From Sesamum alatum (taxonomy: Eukaryota > Streptophyta > Magnoliopsida > Lamiales > Pedaliaceae), in assembly GCA_034509735.1 (NCBI GenBank), contig JACGWO010000002.1, forward strand, positions 22,181,636-22,245,635: a stretch of DNA of 64,000 nucleotides, read 5' to 3'. The notes beneath the pieces are model-generated. The model saw only the letters and a list, made by a program, of their open reading frames with translations, did not search any database and was not told the origin of the DNA. Positions 32,690 through 44,573 of the stretch are shown here, one piece after another. How positions within the stretch are numbered: the first letter of the stretch is position 1; every line of letters starts with the position of its first letter. Position numbers and translations under genes: made by a program.

Positions 32690-34685
32690 GAGCCTGCGCG
32701 CGCGCGCGCGCGCCTGGCCGGCCGGCTGTGCCGTTTTCCGTTTCTCTCCCTTTTTTGGCTCGTTTTTCAAAACTGTTTTTACTGAATTATTTTTATGATA
32801 TTTTCTGCATTATTCTGAACCCGTTGACTTAGATTATTTATTTTTTGAGATTTGGAATTTCCTAAAATAAATATTGCTTGGTTGATGAGGAAAGGGTTTC
32901 CTAACAAGATTTAATTTTTGCAGTGGTTGCACCAATGATCAAAATTCATATGTGAAATTTCACAATAATTTCTGCGTTTTATGATGTTGGACATCATGGT
33001 TATTTTATTGTTTGAGCATGAGTAGATCTTGACATGTATTGATATTGCACAAATTGTTGGATTTTGGAATTCTTGAATAAATGGACATATTCTTGAATTG
33101 TTGATTTTTGTGTTTCAGAAAATCAGATTTTTCTGTATAATTTTGGGAATTTTTCTGAATTAATTAACTTGGGGCATTTTAATTTTGATTGAGATTTTAT
33201 ATTTCATAGAATTAATATTGCCTTGTTAATTATGGAAAAGGTTTTTCCAACAAAAAATCGTTGTGCATAGGTTGCACTATTATCCAATGTTTGGTGTGAA
33301 TATTTTACATGTAATTTCGACATTTATTATATGGTATGGATTATCATGGATGTTGGTATAGCATATTTTACGTGGGATATGTATTTGTGCTATTTGTGTT
33401 AATTGATTTGACAAAGGATGATCACAAAGCCCCTAGACCGCGTGTATGGTTTATTTATATTTATTTGTTTGTTGGGTTGTGGCCTGTGTGCCTCTTTATT
33501 TTCCTCTTTATTTATATTTATTTGTTTGTTGGGTTGTGGCCTGTGTTTGTTGGGTTGTGGCCTGTGTGCCTCTTTATTTTCCTCTTTGTCTCTCTCCCTC
33601 CTAATGTACTCCCCCAAATGTTTAATTGGGGTTTCTTATTTTATGATGTAATGAGAGTAGAATTAGTGGTGAGGTTTTATTTCTTTTTGTAAATAAAAGC
33701 TGCAAGAGAAGACAAGCCCAAGGTGTTGGAGGCCCATGGAGGTTGCCATCAGATGGCCCACGGAGGATCCATGGAGAAGAAGCCCGGTGTAGGCCCACGA
33801 TGGAGAGCCCAAGAAGATAAAGAGGACTTACAAGGCCCATTGCATGTAATGGGTTATTAAATCTTGTAATAGTGTAGGGCCTACCTTTAGATTGACCATA
33901 GATCCACTGCGGGCTCAGTGGGTCGCATAGGTTTGGGCTTGTGATCATCCTACAGGGGCGTGCTAGGCTATATTTTGCATGCGATGCGTATTATATGCTT
34001 ATGATTATTCTATATGCTTTATGTATGGTTACATTCACGCTTAGAATATTTCTGCCATAACGCATGCAATGCAATACTTTATATGTGATGAGGTCTCGTT
34101 CTATCAAAACTCTCACTTGGTTGAACCAAGTTAAATATAGACCCTTAATAAATGGACTAGGATTCTGGGAGTCTGTCCAAGCCTTCCATCCATGGCAAAA
34201 GTGAGGAAGATCTTTTAGGTCGATAGCGTGGTCTCACGAGTCGTGGCACGACTATCATGCTTAAAAGAAGCTGCACTTTGTCATGAACGAGGAGTAGACT
34301 GCTGTTACCTGTCTCACGAGTCGTGGAGGTAGCAGTGGGTCTATGAATCGGTTGATTGGGTCGGTCTAACGCCCGAATAACGTGATTCGCTTGGAGTCCT
34401 CGGGATCACGTGAAAGGGTGAGGCAATTATCTTGGGAATCTCGTGGAACGAGAATGGTATGGAATACCTCCCACGGGTTCTTTTCCCATGCGAATCGTAA
34501 AAGTGGGGTATGGGGGAGATCGCTGTGGATCCTGAGCCCACCAGAAAAGAATTTCCCGAAAACAACGTTTGAGAGTGCCGTGTTTTCGTAGAAATAGTGG
34601 GAGAGGTTAAGGACTAAAGACCGAGACTTAACCCAAATATTACTTCATTCTGCTTATTATTTTCTGCTTTACATATATGTTGTGA
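32690..34685 (+). other. Leader of C1
   Basis: It opens with a (GC)n run and a CGCCTGGCCGGCCGG stretch (32690-32735), then is AT-rich. Shared structures: long stem 33416-33432 with 33935-33950; hairpin 33901-33924; paired TCTCACGAGTCGTGG at 34232-34246 and 34312-34326; 7-bp stem ACGTGAT/ATCACGT (34380-34386 with 34405-34411); hairpins 34439-34453 and 34456-34468. A local tandem duplication (33468-33566) puts TTTGTTGGGTTGTGGCCTGT in three copies, against one in C2. Confidence 0.8.
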
Positions 34686-37600
34686 ATATCTAAGAATCCA
34701 CCAAACACATCAGTAAGAGGCTTATTAAAAGGGAACCAATTACACGGATTGACTGCGAAATCTTAAGATGGTCTTAGATTTCCAGAACCTTAACTCACAT
34801 AACCGGATGAGGATGTTCCTCAGCACTTGCCAAAGGGGTCGACAACTAAGGTAACGCTTGGCGTTCAAAAGTTGAAGGATGACCACCGACAAGTAGGATA
34901 TAATGATGTTGGCTCAAACTATGCTTCGTTTGCATCATGTCTATATGGTCTTGGACCAGCATGTGGGGTAAAATGCAACGAAGGCATGTTTGGAGCTAAG
35001 ATGACGGAAGGGATGTCGGTACAAAGAACATGGAGTGATGATGCAATCCCTAGTGGAGAAGCTCAAAAGACCTCCACGTCAGTCTTGAAAGGAGACGTAC
35101 ATTGACATGATCCTTCAGTCTCTTCCTTCCTCCTACGAACCATTAATTATCAACACGAATGAGCTTAGAAAAGATCTTCATAGGTTGGTAATTATGTTGG
35201 TCTAGTACGAAGCAACGATTGCAAAATCTGTGTCGTCGGTACTAGTAGGAGAGGCTTCAACCTCCATAGCGAAAGGCAAGGGTGCCAGACGCTAAAAGAG
35301 GAAGAAGGGTAAGGTAACATCAACTATTAAAGCACTTCAAGTGTTGCTCCTTTACAACACAAGGTGGAGGTAAAGGAAAGAGCAAAAGGTTCAAGCAGTC
35401 AAGTTCATAGATTTCTAAGAACGTAAGCATTCATTGTCGTAAAGAGGGCCATTGAAAAGGGGAGTATCCTAAAACCTCTCTCCAATGTAGGTAAAATTTG
35501 ATATTGAGTATTGACATGATCACTTTTTGGTATTTGATACCGTTCCTATCCCTAATCAGCGGGTGGTTAGCAGAAAGTGAATAAGGACTTAAAAGCGAAG
35601 AACAGTTCTAGGATTCAACAATGGCAAGGTCCATTGATGAAAAGGACTAGAGACTTGTTAGGCCCATAATCGTGATCATATTAAGGATAATATAGGAATT
35701 ACGTAACCTAGCATGATCAAAAGTATGTCTCTTTGTTGGGCAAAGGTTTTATTACATACATATTTGATCAAACAAAATTATTGAATATTGATTCATGTTT
35801 GCTAGTAGTTACACGTGAATTCCTAGAACACCATCCCATAAAAGGTTTATGGATACTCAAAATTCTAATTATCTAAATGGATTAATGAAGACCAACTTAC
35901 AGATTTGGCATCTACAACAGCTAGGACGTTTCTTCTTATTAAAAGATAAGTAAATTGGAAAGTTCGATGAATCTAGAAATAGATGATTCGAATTGACTAA
36001 ATTTACAAGTCTTTTATGAAGAAGAAAGTCCGAAAGCTCTTTGTTGGACAAAGTAGGCTTGCCAAATAGTCTATTGGAAGGGAGCCAATAAGACAACTGT
36101 AGGTTACTAAGACACAAGACCATAAGAGGGTTCAAAAGTCTAAAGGTCCCATAGGAGGTTTGGGAATTAGACTTAAGGAGGTGAACCATAAATGGTTGTA
36201 AAATTAAACCTGTTTTGATAGGATCGAAAAGGCCGTGTATTTTGTGGGAGCTCTTGAGCATCCAAGTTGAGAATGGAATTCTCAATGAAACGTTTCCTGT
36301 AAAGGCCAAGTATGACGGTCTCTAATAAAGAGAACAATCGAATCTCGTTGGACGAAGATCGATCGAAGTTTCGCCCAATTACCTTAGCCCGTGTAGACGT
36401 AGACTCAAAATTGCCAACGTAAGGAACATGGCACTTTGCTAAGAGTCACGCACAAGGAGCCATGGTTTGGCAAGCCTATGTCCCGACAAAGTTCTTGAGC
36501 ATGTAGAAGGATCCTACATACGTCAAGGGACTAGTGGGAGACAAATTAGACTCGGTGTCTGGTTTGTGTAGGTTTACGACAGAATAATGCTAAACGTTGC
36601 TTATAATTGCATTTCTTACTTAAATTGATCATATTCCAAGTCCCCTTAAGAACGAACCCGAATGTCGTAAGAGGTACGAGTGATCGGGATATGTTCGGTC
36701 AAATTTGGATAGTAATCCAAATGACCTGCGGAACGTGATGTTGGACATCATAGTAGGATTTATGGAGAGGAGCCATAGAATCCACTAGGAAATTCAAACA
36801 AGGTTTGAAAACACCGCATAACTGGAATATTTGTTTTGACGAGCTCATACGGAGCATGACTCGGTCTTAAACAACGTAAGTGATCAATGGGAGTAGAAAT
36901 GGCGTTCCAAGTGTTTAAGTGTGTAATATCTTGATTCATGGATGAATTCAAGACATTAGGAATCAGTAAAACACAACTGTAACTCACGAAAATTCTCCAT
37001 GACACTTTAAGGGTTCCCACATACATATCATGAATTGAGGTTTTTTTCAAAGACTCAGTCATGGTGGACTGATGAGAAAAACTCATATATGTAGAGGGAC
37101 AAGTTGTTCGAGACTCAGTCATAGTAAAACTGATGAGAAAACTTGGATACTATGCATAAAGCATCAAGCCATTCAAGACTTAGTCACGGTGGACTAATGA
37201 GAAGGCTTGGATGTTGAGTATCCCCTACGTCTTAACCCTAGGCAAACATATGATACGTTTACTTGGTGCATAGGAACCGATGTTGAGAGTGCTTCTAGCA
37301 TGGCTCAACATAAATCGGTAATGCACTGAGGGGTTGAAGACAGCAATCAAGAACAATCCTTAGTACCTGAATAAGGACTAAAGATATGTTCATGATGCAC
37401 CGTCTGTTGAGAGTTGCTTTGGAAGGCTAAAGCGATACTAGCTTCCAGAGCATAAGTGAAAACCAGTTAGTCTCAAAGGTATGCACAGTCAGGCCCAATG
37501 ACGAATGCATCGGATAGTGGTCACTGATGAAGACCGCGTCCATAGGATGGACGTGGCGCCTAGCACGACCAAGCCACGTTCGCCTATATGGCAGGCAACT

Positions 37601-37754
37601 TGACTATGGGAGTATTGGCACGAGATCTCATCACAAGATCCACAAAAATATTCTTAGACAACCACCATCTCTAAGAGGCAATGGTGGATAGAGGTAACAC
37701 GGTTAGACCATATGGCTTCGCAAGGAAATATAAGCGGACTCACAATACCTTAGT
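34686..37754 (+). pseudogene. Degenerate gag-pol of C1
   Basis: The order of gag, protease, integrase and RT remnants can be followed by alignment with B and A copies, but no long frame survives. The gag start is ATA instead of ATG (34686). KMTEG...SVQ of gag is at about 35000. The knuckle's last Cys is lost (GAGTGCC became GAGTATC, about 35463). The protease DTG is lost at 35536-35550. Integrase remnants lie at about 36000-36560. The RT YVDD codons are replaced by TAAGTGTGTAAT (36916-36927). A segment of about 60-65 bp is present three times (37051, 37111, 37176). The same lesions occur in C2. Confidence 0.82.
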
Positions 37755-38281
37755 GTTGTTTTGAGAACCATTCGTCAATCTGTGAACAAGTAATATTATG
37801 TTAATGAATGTAGTAACGATTCATAGGCATGAGTTTGTTGTACTTACTGCTTGCATCGTTATAATGTCACAACAAACGCCCACAGACTGAAATAACATTT
37901 TGGGAAATTGGAACTACGCTTGGAGGTAGGTTCATGAAATCAGTTTCGCCGAATCAGTCTGAAATACTCCAAGTCAAAGGAATCTCGAGACAGGGCATCG
38001 AGAATCCATTTGAGACTTGAACTAAGCATCTGCTGTCGTGTTTCATCGACGGGTGACGAGGATCGTCTAAGCAGTGTTAGTGGGTCGGCCTGCTGAGAAG
38101 CGGCCGACTGAGGTGACTCGCGGGAATCGTCATATGGAAGCTACTCGGGCTTGGTCGGTATGGCTCGTATTCCCGATTCCGATAGTACGGGATTAGTCCT
38201 CGGACTTGAGGATCACGGCAGTCCCCTACATACTAAGGTTGTATCTTGGATCTGGTGAAATTTGACCGATTATATTACATG

Positions 38282-40606
38282 TGTTAGAATAGGTGACCAG
38301 AAAGTCAATGGTATTGGCTGTTCTGAGAACCATTCGTCAATCTGTGAACAAGTAATATTATGTTAATGAATGTAGTAAGGATTCATAGGCATGAGTTTGT
38401 TGTACTTACTGCTTGCATCGTTACGATGTCACAACAAACGCCCACAGACTGAAATAACATTTCGGGAAATTGGAACTACGCTTGGAGGTAGGTTCATGAA
38501 ATCAGTTTCGCCGAATTAGTCTGAAATACTCCAAGTCAAAGGAATCTCGAGACAGGGCATCGAGAATCCATTTGAGACTTGCACTAAGCATCTGCTGTCG
38601 TGTTTCATCGACGGGTGACGAGGATCGTCTAAGCAGTGTTAGTGGGTCGGCCTGCTGGGGAGCGGCCGACTGAGGTGACTCGCGGGAATCGTCATATATA
38701 GAAGCTACTCGGGCTTGGTCGGTATGACTCGTATTCCCGGTTCCGATAGTACGGATTAGTCCTCGGACTTGAGGATCACGGCAGTCCCCTACATACTAAG
38801 GCTGTATCTTGGATCTGGTGAAATTTGACCGATTATATCACATGGTCATCATAAGCCTCGTCCAGTGCAGTCGGAGTATGTAAGAACGGTGAATTCCAAG
38901 ATAGGATCTGTCCCCTGTCAAAGGATATGACAGCAAGATCTCCTATGCGCTCGGAGATGGTTTAGACTCACAAAGTCTATGGCCATAGCACTTGATGTAG
39001 TGGGAAAGGATTTCCTACGTCGAGTTAAACCTATCTCGAGCATTATGCATAGTTGCCTAGTCAACGATGGGAACCGACCCCTAGACTAAAGGCCGGGAGA
39101 CAGGCGACAGTAGGACCGTACCCGTACGTATCGAGCGTCGGTAGGACCGCACCTGCGTATAACTCGGAGCCTAAATGTTCACACCATAAATTCACCTAGT
39201 CTCTAGTGCCATGGACCGTTGCTAGATGGCCACCCATGGTAACGGACTACTTTAGTTATGAAATAATGAAAAGTAGGTCCAAGTCTAGCTGAAAGGTGAA
39301 CCTAAAGAGTCACACCCGCTACACCAAATGAAAGGGAATTAATTTGGAATTAATTCCGGGAGAAGGTTTAATTTAATGGAATTAAATTATACTTCTTGGA
39401 GATACAAGCCTCGATGTATTATTTGGAATAATCGGGCTTGAGTTCATAAATTAGATTTATGAATTTTACAAAGCATGGGCTTTCCTTTTAATTAGATTAA
39501 AAGGGTGAATTAATTAATTAATGGGCTTGGTATTAAATAGGATTTAATATAAAGTCCATGGACTATTTAATTTGGAATTAAATAAAGTCCATTCCATTAA
39601 TTAATTAATGGGCTTAGTATATTAAATAGGATTTAATATAAAGTCCATGGGACTATTTAATTTAGAATTAAATAATCCCATTCTATGGAATTAATTAATG
39701 GGCTTGGTATTAAATAGGATTTAATATAAAGTCCATGGACTATTTAATTTGGAATTAAATAAAGTCCATTCCATTAATTAATTAATGGGCTTAGTATATT
39801 GAATAGGATTTTAATATAAAGTCCATGGGAATTTTTAATTTAGAATTAAATAGGCCCATTCCATAAAGCCCATCAAAATGGATGGACAAGATTTGATCTA
39901 GAGAATGATGAGATGAAGGGCCATGATTAATTTGACTTAATCAAAGCCTAATTTGACTAGGATTTGACTAGGTCAAAATCCTAGTCAAAGTGTGTCTCTT
40001 TGGAAGAGTTTGAGAAGGAATAGGAATTCCATCTTCTATAAATACTTAAAAAACACACACTTACACCTACTATTCTCTACAACTCTCATCTCTCAAATTC
40101 CCTCTCAAATTCGTCCACTCCTCTTTCTTCTCTCCAAGAATACTACTTTGTTCTTCTTGATTTATTCAAGTTAAGAACATAAGAGACATTGATTGCGTTA
40201 ATTCATAGCGTCTATCGATGTCTCTTCTCCCCAAATTATTTCTTGCTAGCACAAGGGTTGTTTGCTTTCCGGTGGAGCGAGTGAGATGATTTAGAGGGTC
40301 TCTTATTTGAGATCTTGGTGCAAAACGGGGAACAATGCGTGTAGCCGAAACGAAGACAAAACTACAACCGGGTAGGTTCTTTAATTTCGTTTTTCCGGTT
40401 TCAATTCTATGGCCTCCATGTTGTGTTTTATTGAACATGAGATACACCAAACGCCCGGGAGAATCAAGGGCACACCCCTTGATTCGTTTATGTATATTAT
40501 GCATGATTTAAATTCGATTTAATTATGCTTTGTAATTTTATTACGCACTATTCCGCGCTTCCGCTATACGCGCTCATCTCCCGGGCCGATCCACCGATTT
40601 CTTTCA
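38282..40606 (+). repeat. Solo LTR of family C (2325 bp) with target duplication
   Basis: It starts TGTTAGAATAGGTGACCAG and ends CCACCGATTTCTTTCA. The flanking repeat ACATG (38277-38281 and 40607-40611) is exact, and the host LTR continues without loss. It carries four units of the about 88-bp repeat (39521, 39608, 39698, 39784) and TATAAATA at 40037-40044. It was inserted into an LTR of its own family. Confidence 0.96.
39521..39870 (+). repeat. About 88-bp minisatellite in family C U3
   Basis: There are four head-to-tail units. Each begins ATGGGCTTRGTAT and contains GGATTTAATATAAAGTCCAT and an AATTTRGAATTAAAT palindrome-like segment. Start-to-start spacing is 87, 90 and 86 bp. The C1 3' LTR and the C2 5' LTR have three. 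Confidence 0.85.
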
Positions 40607-42288
40607 ACATGGTCATCATAAGCCTCGTCCAGTGCAGTCGGAGTATGTAAGAACGGTGAATTCCAAGATAGGATCTGTCCCCTGTCAAAGGATATGACAG
40701 CAAGATCTCCTATGCGCTCGGAGATGGTTTAGACTCACGAAGTCTATGGCCATAGCACTTGATGTAGTGGGAAAGGATTTCCTACGTCGAGTTAAACCTA
40801 TCTCGAGCATTATGCATAGTTGCCTAGTCAAGAATGGGAACCGACCCCTAGACTAAAGGCCGGGAGACAGGCGACAGTAGGACCGTACCCGTACGTATCG
40901 AGCGTCTGTAGGACCGCACCTACGTATAACTCGGAGCCTAAATGTTCACACCATAAATTCACCTAGTCTCTAGTGCCATGGACCGTTGCTAGATGGCCAC
41001 CCATGGTAATGGACTACTTTGGTTATGAAATAACAAAAAGTAGGTCTAAGTCTAGCTGAAAGGTGAACCTAAAGAGTCACACCCGCTACACCAAATGAAA
41101 GGGAATTAATTTGGAATTAATTCCGGGAGAAGGTTTAATTTAATGGAATTAAATTATACTTCTTTGAGATTCAAGCCTCGATGTATTATTTGGAATAATC
41201 GGGCTTGAGTTCATAAATTGGATTTATAAATTTTATAAAGCATGGGCTTTCCTTTTAATTAGATTAAAAGGGTGAATTAATTAATTAGTGGACTTGGTAT
41301 ATTAAATAGGATTTAATATAAAGTCCATGGGACTATTTAATTTAGAATTAAATAATCCCATTCTATGGAATTAATTAATGGGCTTGGTATATTAAATAGG
41401 ATTTAATATAAAGTCCATGGGACTATTTAATTTAGAATTAAATATGTCATTTCCATTAATTAATTAATGGGCTTAGTATATTAAATATGATTTAATATAA
41501 AGTCCATGAGAATATTTAATTTAGAATTAAATAGGCCCATTCCATAAAGCCCATCAAAATGGATGGACAAGATTTGATCTAGAGAATGATGAGATGAAGG
41601 GCCATGATTAATTTGACTTAATCAAAGCCTAATTTGACTAGGATTTGACTAGGTCAAAATCCTAGTCAAAGTGTGTCTCTTTGGAAGAGTTTGAGAAGGA
41701 ATAGGAATTCCATCTTCTATAAATACTTAAAAACACACACTCACACCTAGTATTCTCTACAACTCTCATCTCTCATCTCCCTCAAATTTTCGTCCATCCT
41801 CTTCTTTTCTCTCCAAGAATTATACTTTGTTCTTCTTGATTTATTCAAGTTAAGAACATAAGAGACATTGATTGCGTTAATTCATAGCGTGTATCGATGT
41901 CTCTTCTCCCCAAATAATTTCTTGCTAGCACAAGGGTTTTTTGCTTTCCGGTGGAGCGAGTGAGATGATTTAGAGGGTCTCTTCTTTGAGATCTTGGTGC
42001 AAAACGGGGAACAATGCACGTAGCCGAAACGAAGACAAAACTACAACCGGGTAGGTTCTTTAATCTTGTTTTTTTCAGTTTCAATTCTATGGCCTCATGT
42101 TGTGTTTTATTGAACATGAGATACACCGAACGCCCGGGAGAATCAAGGGCACACCCCTTGATTCGTTTATGTATGTTTTGCATTATTTAAATTCCATTTA
42201 ATTATGCTTTGTAATTTTTATTACGCACTATTTCGCGCTTTCGCTATTCGCGTTAATCTCCCGGGACGATCCACACCGATTTCTTTCA

Positions 42289-44006
42289 GATTTTGTCTTC
42301 TCGTTTTCCTAGAAAAAGATGAATAGTTAAACACTTATGCTTGGTGTTGTATATTCTAATATATATACATAATTAATGTGATTATTTGAATGTGTCTAGG
42401 TTCATCCAATGATGTCTAGATTCATTCCAATCAATCACCATTAATTCTTCAATCAAGCCTACCAAAATTTATGGTATGATCAAATCATACCAAAAGGGAA
42501 GAGCTTGATTGGAGTTGATTTGTCTCTTTCCAAAAGAGATAAGTCAACATACCACCTAGCATGAAACATGGCTGATTTTGCTTCCTCCAAGGGAGCATGT
42601 CGGCCATGTTTAATTAAGGGAACAAGTCCAACTTCTTCCTATTTCAAAATAGGAATTATTTCTCCTCTCGGGTATAATTTAACGGACCGGGTTTTATCGT
42701 AATCCAATTACGACGAACCCAACATTAAATCCAATTTAATGTCCATTTAAATTATTCCTGTTGATCTTTTAATCCAATTAAAAGATCCAACGTATCAACG
42801 TCTCAACTTTCCATATTTAATCGAAAATCCAATTTATCGATTAAACGGAAGCCCGACACAATATCGGCCCGTCCATCCAATGGGCTTTCCCTTAAGTAAT
42901 CCAATTACTTATTTTATCCTTTGAGATTGACTCCAAGTCAATCTCTCAACCTCCTCGGTGATTTGTGTGTGACCCTTTAGGTTCACCCTCAGCTAGACTT
43001 GGGCTCGTGTCCCACAAGGGCCCGTTACCATGGGTGGCCGTCTACCAACAGTCCATGGCACTAGAGACTAGGTGAATTGGCAAGACCATTTAGGCGCCGA
43101 TTCCGTACGGGTACGATCCTTCCGTCTACCGTCTCCCGGCCTTAGTCTAGGATATGGAATTGGGCGTCGGTTCCCATCCTTGACTAGGCATCTATGCTTA
43201 ATACTCGAGACCACGTATGCTTCATTGCGTCGACACAGGAAACCATTCCCTGTTCGACCAACTACTGTGGCCACAGCTTCAAACAGCATGAACGTGTCTC
43301 CGAGTGCATAGGAGATACCTCTGTCACATACTGACAGGGGACGAATCCTCTTCTTGGAATCCACCGTCCTCGCTACACATTCCGACTGCACTGGACAAGG
43401 CTTATGATAATAATCTTACAGAATGATTACCTCTCGCCAGATCCAAGATACAGCCGTCCTGTGCACGCGACTGCCATGATTCCTCAAGTCTGAGGATTAC
43501 TCCGTACTATCGGAACCAGGAAGACCAATCATACCGACCAAGCCTCTAAGGCTTCCATATGATGATCCCCGCGAGTCAGTCCAGTCAGCTCGATCCCAGT
43601 CGACCAACCCATCAAGATCGTGTAGGCGTCCCACGCCTGTCGTCGATGAAACACGGCACTCATCCAATGAACACGTCTCTTGACGCAAGTCTCAATAGGA
43701 CTCTCGATGCCCTGTGTCGAGGTCCTCGACTTGGAACGTTTCAGACCCAACTCTTAATCAGTTGGTTTCATGACCACCATCCAATGCGTGGCCCAACTGT
43801 ACGAGTTGTTATCCATGGTCTGTGGGCTTTATTGCGATATAAGTTAAACACCGTTTTAACAAATGTAAGATGAGCGCAACAAAGAAGGTACCATTGGTGA
43901 CGAATACTCATCTTATTCATCACATAATAATATTACATTTACATCAAGTTGTCAGATAGGTTACAAATCGCCAAACCTATTGGCTTTCTGGTCACCTATT
44001 CTAACA
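42289..44006 (-). repeat. Family A LTR, antisense, truncated
   Basis: In plus coordinates it starts mid-LTR (GATTTTGTCTTCTCG) directly after the C1 3' LTR and ends GGTCACCTATTCTAACA, the TGTTAG end. The shared U3 block is near 43020-43060. The missing half should lie beyond the lost 5' end of C1. It inserted into the RNase H region of the B fragment that follows. Confidence 0.86.
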
Positions 44007-44573
44007 GCTAAAGCCTTCAAGAATCAGTTCTCCATTGCCATAGACTAAGAACATTTCCTTAGTCCTCCTTAGGTACTTAAGGATGCCCTTAACAGCATTC
44101 CAATTTGCCTCTCCTGCGCAGAACTGATATCTGCTTGTTACGCTCAAAGCGTAAGCTATGTCAGGCCTGATGTAGTGGACTGCATATTGGATGCTACCTA
44201 CGGCAGAAGCATAGGGGATGACTTTCATCCTTTCAAGTTCCTCATCAGTCTGTGGGGACTGTTTCTTGGTTAACTTGATCCCATGCCTCATGGGAAGGAA
44301 TCCTCGTTTGGAGTTGTCCATTCTATATCTCTTTAGGACTTTCTCCATATACGAGTTTTGGGTGAGCCCTAACATCCTTTTAGATCTGTCCCTGACGATC
44401 TGGATGCCTAGGATGTAGGAGGTTTCACCCAAGTCCTTCATGGAAAACTAGGTTGACAACCATGCTTTTGTGTCCCCCAACATTCTAACGTCATTACCAA
44501 TGAGTAGAATGTCATCCACATAAAACACTAGGAACACTATAGAGCTCCCACTGACCTTCTTGTATACACAAGG
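44007..44573 (-). pseudogene. Copia RT/RNase H fragment (family B)
   Basis: The minus strand reads from ...PCVYKKVSGSS and FLVLYVDD to MKDLGETSYILGIQIVRDR, KVLKRYRMDNSKRGF, RPDIAYALSVTSRYQ and VYGNGELILEGF, then stops at 44007 where the A LTR begins. The open stretch 44001-44441 has no internal stop. Its upstream half is cut at 44573 by the B2 3' LTR. It is a remnant of the oldest visible layer in this part of the window. Confidence 0.9.

Larger units (their letters stand above)
32690..42288 (+). mobile_element. Copia element C1 (non-autonomous), 5'-truncated
   Basis: C1 has a leader from its GC island onward, a degenerate gag-pol (34686-37754) and a 3' LTR (37755-42288) split by a C solo LTR. 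The 5' LTR and PBS are gone. About 110 bp at the internal/LTR junction, including the PPT and the first bases of the 3' LTR, are also deleted when compared with C2 (53930-54040). The right end (TTCA at 42288) abuts the middle of an antisense A LTR, its insertion target. Confidence 0.85.
37755..42288 (+). repeat. 3' LTR of C1, split by a solo LTR
   Basis: The pieces are 37755-38281 and 40612-42288. It lacks the first 50 or so bases (it starts inside at TGTTTTGAGAACC). It contains the shared U3 block (40977-41015), three units of an about 90-bp repeat (41287, 41378, 41467), TATAAATA at 41718-41725, and ends CACCGATTTCTTTCA. Confidence 0.88.

Noticed and set aside
33399..33651. Membrane-like frame with repeated ICLLGCGLC
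   Set aside because: A by-product of the local tandem duplication in the C1 leader. It is absent from C2.
34827..35105. A 92-residue frame shared by C1 and C2 as a possible new protein
   Set aside because: It is a mixed-frame remnant of gag (KMTEG and SVQ are recognisable). Sharing is explained by common descent of the defective parent, and no selection signal can be seen by eye.
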